NCBI RefSeq assembly: GCF_037120705.1
Contig: NZ_JAWLJU010000002.1
Coordinates: forward strand, 3,074,001-3,138,000
Source: Pseudoalteromonas sp. UG3-2
GTDB lineage: Bacteria; Pseudomonadota; Gammaproteobacteria; Enterobacterales; Alteromonadaceae
Reading direction: 5' to 3'
Length of the DNA: 64,000 nucleotides
Positions 58,408 through 64,000 of this stretch are shown here, one piece after another (positions within the stretch are counted from its first letter, which is position 1; every line of letters begins with the position of its first letter). Below the pieces are notes generated by a model. That model was not told the DNA's origin. It did no database searches and saw only the letters and a program-made list of their open reading frames with translations. The position numbers and the translations under genes were made by a program.

Positions 58408-59949
58408 ATGGATGATTTTTTGTTTTCAGATGAACTCACCGACGTAACTGAGCCCGATAAAATCGGGACTTGGAAAGTCATCATTGTTGACGATGAGCCT
58501 GAGGTTCATGCCGTTACTAAGTTGGCACTCAGTGATTTTGAATTTCAAAAAATGCGCTTAGAGTTCCTCAGTGCTTACTCGGGTGAAGAAGCGAAAAAAG
58601 TCATCGATGCCAATCCCGATGCCGCGGTGGTATTACTTGATGTCGTCATGGAGACCGACGACGCTGGTTTGCAAGTGGCAAAATACATTCGTGAGACGGC
58701 AAAAAATAATCACATACGTATCATCTTACGTACCGGTCAGCCTGGTCAGGCACCTGAGCGTCAAGTAATTGTTAATTATGATATTAATGATTACAAATCG
58801 AAAACGGAACTGACCGCTCAAAAGCTCTTTACTGTGGTGATGTCAAGTTTACGTTCTTATCGCGATATTTTGGCAATTGAGCAATCTCGCCAAGGTTTAG
58901 AAAAAATCATCACGGCATCACGCGACATTTTCGCCACGCACTCCATTGAAAGCTTCATCGAAGGCGTATTACAACAGCTCACATCCCTCATTGGCACCGT
59001 TGATCAAGCGATATACGCCACCTCGTTGGCTGCTGGTAAAGAGCCCGGTCAAGAAACAGACCAGCTGGTTGTGTTTGCTGGCCGGGGAGACTTCGAGAAG
59101 AGTGAGGGTAAGCCCATTTCCGAGGTCCTAGACCCGGATCAAATGTCAGCTTGCACCAAGGCATTGGAAGACAAAGACATTGTTTATAAAGACAATTACC
59201 TTTTTGCTTACTGCTCTAGCGATTACAACCACGCGTCTATGTTGTTTGTCTCGGGGATCCCGGATTTCTTAACCGACACTCAACGTCATCTGATTGATAT
59301 TTTCGCTCAGAATATGCAGCTAGCTTACGAAAATGTACAGCTTCAGGCTGAAATTGAAGACACTCAGCAGGAGCTAGTGATACGGCTAAGTGAAGCACTG
59401 GAACTGCATTCGACCAACACCGGGAATCACGTCAAACGCGTTGCCCACTTGTGTCATTTATTGGCCAGAGAAATGGGGCTTTCAGAGCGCGAGGCTGAGC
59501 TTATCAAAATGGCTTCACCACTTCATGATGTCGGTAAAGTGGGGATCCCTGACGCCATTCTTAACAAGCCGAGCAAACTCGATGATGACGAGTGGCAGGT
59601 GATGCAAACCCATGCTGATAAAGGCTTTGAGTTATTAAAAGACTCACGTCGTGAAATCGTTAATGCTGGGGCGTTAATCGCTCGTGATCACCACGAAAAA
59701 TGGGATGGTACAGGTTATCCTAAAGGCAAAAAAGGCCAAGAAATTCATTTATATGGTCGTATTGTCGCGTTGGCTGATGTTTATGATGCACTGCGCCACA
59801 AACGCTGTTATAAAGAAGCCTGGAGCAAAGAAGACGCGCAACAAGAAATTGTTGCCCAAAAGGGCAAGCACTTTGATCCTGAACTCGTTGATGTGTTCAA
59901 CCAATGCATTGATGAATTAGAATTAATTTTACAACGTTTCCCAGACTAG
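58408..59949 (+). CDS. Response regulator with DUF3369 and HD-GYP output
   Basis: A 513-residue cytoplasmic regulator. The receiver (about residues 20-145) has VIIVDDEPEVH and the phospho-acceptor in AVVLLDVVME. A middle DUF3369 domain (about 165-310) is followed by a catalytic HD-GYP domain with ASPLHDVGKVGIP and ARDHHEKWDGTGYPKG, so c-di-GMP hydrolysis is expected. No kinase gene is adjacent. It is inserted in the hemA-prfA-prmC-sirB2-sirB1-kdsA block that lacks it in E. coli. Confidence 0.92.
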   Translation: MDDFLFSDELTDVTEPDKIGTWKVIIVDDEPEVHAVTKLALSDFEFQKMRLEFLSAYSGEEAKKVIDANPDAAVVLLDVVMETDDAGLQVAKYIRETAKNNHIRIILRTGQPGQAPERQVIVNYDINDYKSKTELTAQKLFTVVMSSLRSYRDILAIEQSRQGLEKIITASRDIFATHSIESFIEGVLQQLTSLIGTVDQAIYATSLAAGKEPGQETDQLVVFAGRGDFEKSEGKPISEVLDPDQMSACTKALEDKDIVYKDNYLFAYCSSDYNHASMLFVSGIPDFLTDTQRHLIDIFAQNMQLAYENVQLQAEIEDTQQELVIRLSEALELHSTNTGNHVKRVAHLCHLLAREMGLSEREAELIKMASPLHDVGKVGIPDAILNKPSKLDDDEWQVMQTHADKGFELLKDSRREIVNAGALIARDHHEKWDGTGYPKGKKGQEIHLYGRIVALADVYDALRHKRCYKEAWSKEDAQQEIVAQKGKHFDPELVDVFNQCIDELELILQRFPD

Positions 59950-59961
59950 ATAGAGAAGTAT

Positions 59962-60336
59962 ATGGATTACATGGCTTTAAAGCACACACATTTGCTGTTT
60001 GTGGTACTTAGTATTGTTTTATTTTATACCCGTGCTGTGTCGCGCTTAAATAGTGGCAAATTGGCTAAACACAAAGGAGTTTTTATTTCCAGCCACAGTG
60101 TCGATACCTTGTTGCTGGTTACTGCGGTAATACTCGCCGTTTCGGCCGGGCTTAAGCCATCTGAGCAACCTTGGCTAATGCAAAAAATCGTCTTGGTGTT
60201 TGGCTACATTGGCTTAGGGTTTGTGATTGCTAAATCCACTGCCAAGAAAACTAAAATTGCAGCACTGGCAGTGGCCACCACGGTGCTTTTAGCAATTGGT
60301 CATTTAGCCGTGAGTAAACAAGCCTTTTTTAGTTAG
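59962..60336 (+). CDS. SirB2-family membrane protein
   Basis: A 124-residue inner-membrane protein with four membrane segments of the SirB family (LKHTHLLFVVLSIVLFYTR, VDTLLLVTAVILAV, KIVLVFGYIGLG). It corresponds to ychQ in the E. coli prfA-kdsA block. Biochemical role unknown. Confidence 0.85.
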   Translation: MDYMALKHTHLLFVVLSIVLFYTRAVSRLNSGKLAKHKGVFISSHSVDTLLLVTAVILAVSAGLKPSEQPWLMQKIVLVFGYIGLGFVIAKSTAKKTKIAALAVATTVLLAIGHLAVSKQAFFS

Positions 60337-60348
60337 ACACCTCAACAT

Positions 60349-60371
60349 TGGCACTCTTACTCTGAGTGCCA
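60349..60371 (+). terminator. Weak terminator after the sirB2 gene
   Basis: An 8-bp stem TGGCACTC / GAGTGCCA with a 7-base loop, followed after six bases by a short T-run. It suggests partial separation of sirB2 from sirB1. Confidence 0.5.
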
Positions 60372-60477
60372 CAGTCTATTTTTATCCGGTCGATTTTCGC
60401 CCTAACTTCAGCCACTTTGCCCCGAACTTGTTTTCCCCTCTTGGGAATATGACAAAAAGTGGTAAACTAGTCGTTCT

Positions 60478-61335
60478 ATGACCGAAGCAACTCAAGAGAA
60501 ATCAAGTCCTATGAATGATATCTGGTTAGATGAGAAAGACGTATCTCTCGATGACAATACAGATGCATTTTCCTATCCGCCTTTATTGAGATGCATAAAG
60601 GCAGAGCAATATTGGGATGCCCAAGCCGACACCAACAAAACCTTGTGTCAGCTTGCAGAGCTCGAGTTTGCGGTGGACGAGATTTATCACGCAAACCGTG
60701 ATCGCCACGAGCGTTTAGATAAAATTCTAGACACGTTTTATACCGACTGGCTGTTCAGTGGCAGTAGCCAAGATGTCTCTGAGCACAAGCTCAATAGCGT
60801 GTGTTATGCCCTAGCAATGCGCAGCGGCACCAACACAGCGTTAGGGTTAATCTTGGTGCACTTACTTGAGCGCGCTAAACTCGATGCCAGTTTGGCGTTA
60901 AACCAAGGTGACATTGCTGTGCACGTTGCTTTTAGTGATGACGAAGGCTACTTAATTGAGCCAAGCTCAGGTCACCAAAGCTGGTACTTGATACCGGAAA
61001 ATGAAACTAAAGAAGAAAGCAAAGAGGCCGAGCCGCTGGAGCTTATTTTCAATGAAGAGTCATTAAAACTGTATTTATCACAACAAAAGTGGGCCTTTAT
61101 TGCGGCAGAAAAGTTTGGTCATGCACTCAGTTGTGTAGAACAGTTAATGGATATCCTAGGTGATGATCCCTACGAACGTCGCGACAGAGGGTATCTGCTA
61201 AATCAATTAAACTGCCCAAAAATGGCAAAAGACGATTTGCAGTTTTTTGTGGATGAATGTCCAGACGATCCCACCATTGAAATGATCCAGCATCAGATCA
61301 AAGAACTGGCTGACCATAACAACATATTACACTGA
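60478..61335 (+). CDS. SirB1-family protein (transglutaminase-like and TPR)
   Basis: A 285-residue soluble protein. The middle has the SirB1 transglutaminase-like region (LNSVCYALAMRSGTNTALGLILVHLLERAKL, then VAFSDDEGYLIEP) and the C-terminal part TPR-like helices (CVEQLMDILGDDPYERRDRGYLLNQL). It corresponds to ychA next to kdsA in E. coli. The family's role is not established. The ATG at 60511 is a possible shorter start. Confidence 0.82.
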   Translation: MTEATQEKSSPMNDIWLDEKDVSLDDNTDAFSYPPLLRCIKAEQYWDAQADTNKTLCQLAELEFAVDEIYHANRDRHERLDKILDTFYTDWLFSGSSQDVSEHKLNSVCYALAMRSGTNTALGLILVHLLERAKLDASLALNQGDIAVHVAFSDDEGYLIEPSSGHQSWYLIPENETKEESKEAEPLELIFNEESLKLYLSQQKWAFIAAEKFGHALSCVEQLMDILGDDPYERRDRGYLLNQLNCPKMAKDDLQFFVDECPDDPTIEMIQHQIKELADHNNILH

Positions 61336-61356
61336 TAATAATAATAGCGAGGACAT

Positions 61357-63472
<2,116 letters not shown>

Positions 63473-63498
63473 TCTTATCGAGTAACTTGATACATTCT

Positions 63499-63520
63499 GC
63501 CCGCATACAGCGGGCTTTTT
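63499..63520 (+). terminator. Rho-independent terminator after kdsA
   Basis: A 6-bp GC stem GCCCGC / GCGGGC with loop ATACA followed by TTTTT, 26 bases after the kdsA stop. Confidence 0.88.
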
Positions 63521-63534
63521 ATAGGCATGAATGA

Positions 63535-64000
63535 ATGTCACGAAGACTACCACCATTAAATGCATTAAAAGCCTTTGAGGCAGCAGCACGACATTTGAGC
63601 TTTACCAAAGCAGCAGAAGAGTTGTATGTTACTCAGGCCGCGGTGAGTCATCAAATAAAAACCCTCGAAGAGCACTTGGGTCTAAAGCTTTTTTTACGTA
63701 AAAACCGCTCCTTGCTTCTAACCGAAGAAGGCCAGGGTTACTTTTTAGATATTAAAGACATCTTCTCGCAGTTAGTGGATGCCACTGAAAAGTTGTTAGC
63801 GCGAGGCGCGAAAGGGTCATTAACGGTAAGTCTCACACCAAGCTTCGCAATTCAATGGTTAGTGCCTAGGCTCAGTAAATTTAACGAGCTTCACCCAGAA
63901 ATAGATGTCCGAATTAAAGCACAAGACTACGATGATAACTCGCTGACTGACGACGTTGATGTTGCCATTTATTATGGCCGTGGTAACTGGAATGGGGTGC
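63535..64000 (+). CDS. gcvA: LysR-family regulator GcvA (cut by window end)
   Basis: The first 155 codons of a LysR-type regulator; the 3' part lies outside the window. The start MSRRLPPLNALKAFEAAARH, the helix-turn-helix FTKAAEELYVTQAAVSHQIK and the stretches NRSLLLTEEGQGYFLDIKDI and DDVDVAIYYGRGNW follow E. coli GcvA nearly residue for residue. GcvA switches the glycine cleavage operon gcvTHP between repression and activation. The ATG at 63535 is fixed by this match. Confidence 0.9.
   Translation, partial: MSRRLPPLNALKAFEAAARHLSFTKAAEELYVTQAAVSHQIKTLEEHLGLKLFLRKNRSLLLTEEGQGYFLDIKDIFSQLVDATEKLLARGAKGSLTVSLTPSFAIQWLVPRLSKFNELHPEIDVRIKAQDYDDNSLTDDVDVAIYYGRGNWNGV

Overview
The window is a stretch of gammaproteobacterial chromosome, most likely from a marine member of the Alteromonadales; I cannot name the genus from sequence alone. 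The evidence is the set of E. coli-like gene blocks: xseA<>guaBA, holD-rimI, the Rsx/Rnf operon next to nth, lnt-corC-ybeY-ybeZ-miaB followed by ubiF and a Met/Leu/Gln tRNA operon, ychF-pth-rplY-prs-ispE-lolB divergent from hemA-prfA-prmC, then sirB2-sirB1-kdsA. Coding density is high, no gene is interrupted, and I see no prophage, insertion sequence, integrase or CRISPR array.

Layout. 0-9.6 kb: xseA, guaB, guaA, tRNA-Trp, a short holD-like gene, rimI, a large hybrid sensor kinase and cca. 9.6-19.4 kb: gspA-gspB (helpers of the type II secretin), an HD-GYP c-di-GMP phosphodiesterase, an exported M20 amidohydrolase, an M23 murein endopeptidase, tyrS, and a divergent CbiB homologue behind mtnN. 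19.4-22.4 kb: a lactate permease and a two-gene unit (DksA with only two of four zinc-finger cysteines, plus a DUF1826 protein) preceded by a strong candidate Zur operator. 22.6-31.9 kb: nth, rsxABCDGE (with a repeat-expanded RsxC) and a CsrD-like protein. 32.0-33.6 kb: four identical tRNA-Asn genes, then 1.2 kb without a gene that carries an inverted pair of DnaA boxes, a dense GATC cluster, a perfect IHF consensus and a LexA-like palindrome, upstream of a MATE pump gene and uvrB. 37-40.2 kb: accessory genes including a membrane-anchored winged-helix regulator coupled to a sirtuin without zinc cysteines. 40.3-49.8 kb: the lnt-ubiF block and a tRNA operon with 11 intact tRNA genes and 8 degenerate tRNA-like units. 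50-64 kb: housekeeping genes ending in a gcvA gene cut by the window edge.

How the genes work together. Most serve core metabolism: GMP synthesis (guaB, guaA, prs), translation (tyrS, cca, miaB, prfA, prmC, pth, rplY, tRNAs), envelope (lnt, lolB, ispE, kdsA, M23), DNA repair (xseA, nth, uvrB) and redox (Rsx, ubiF, hemA). The parts most worth a second look are the candidate Zur-controlled dksA2-DUF1826 unit, the tRNA-Leu-derived repeats whose inserted hairpin shows compensatory changes between copies, and the DnaA-box/GATC/IHF region upstream of uvrB, in a neighbourhood where E. coli has DARS1.
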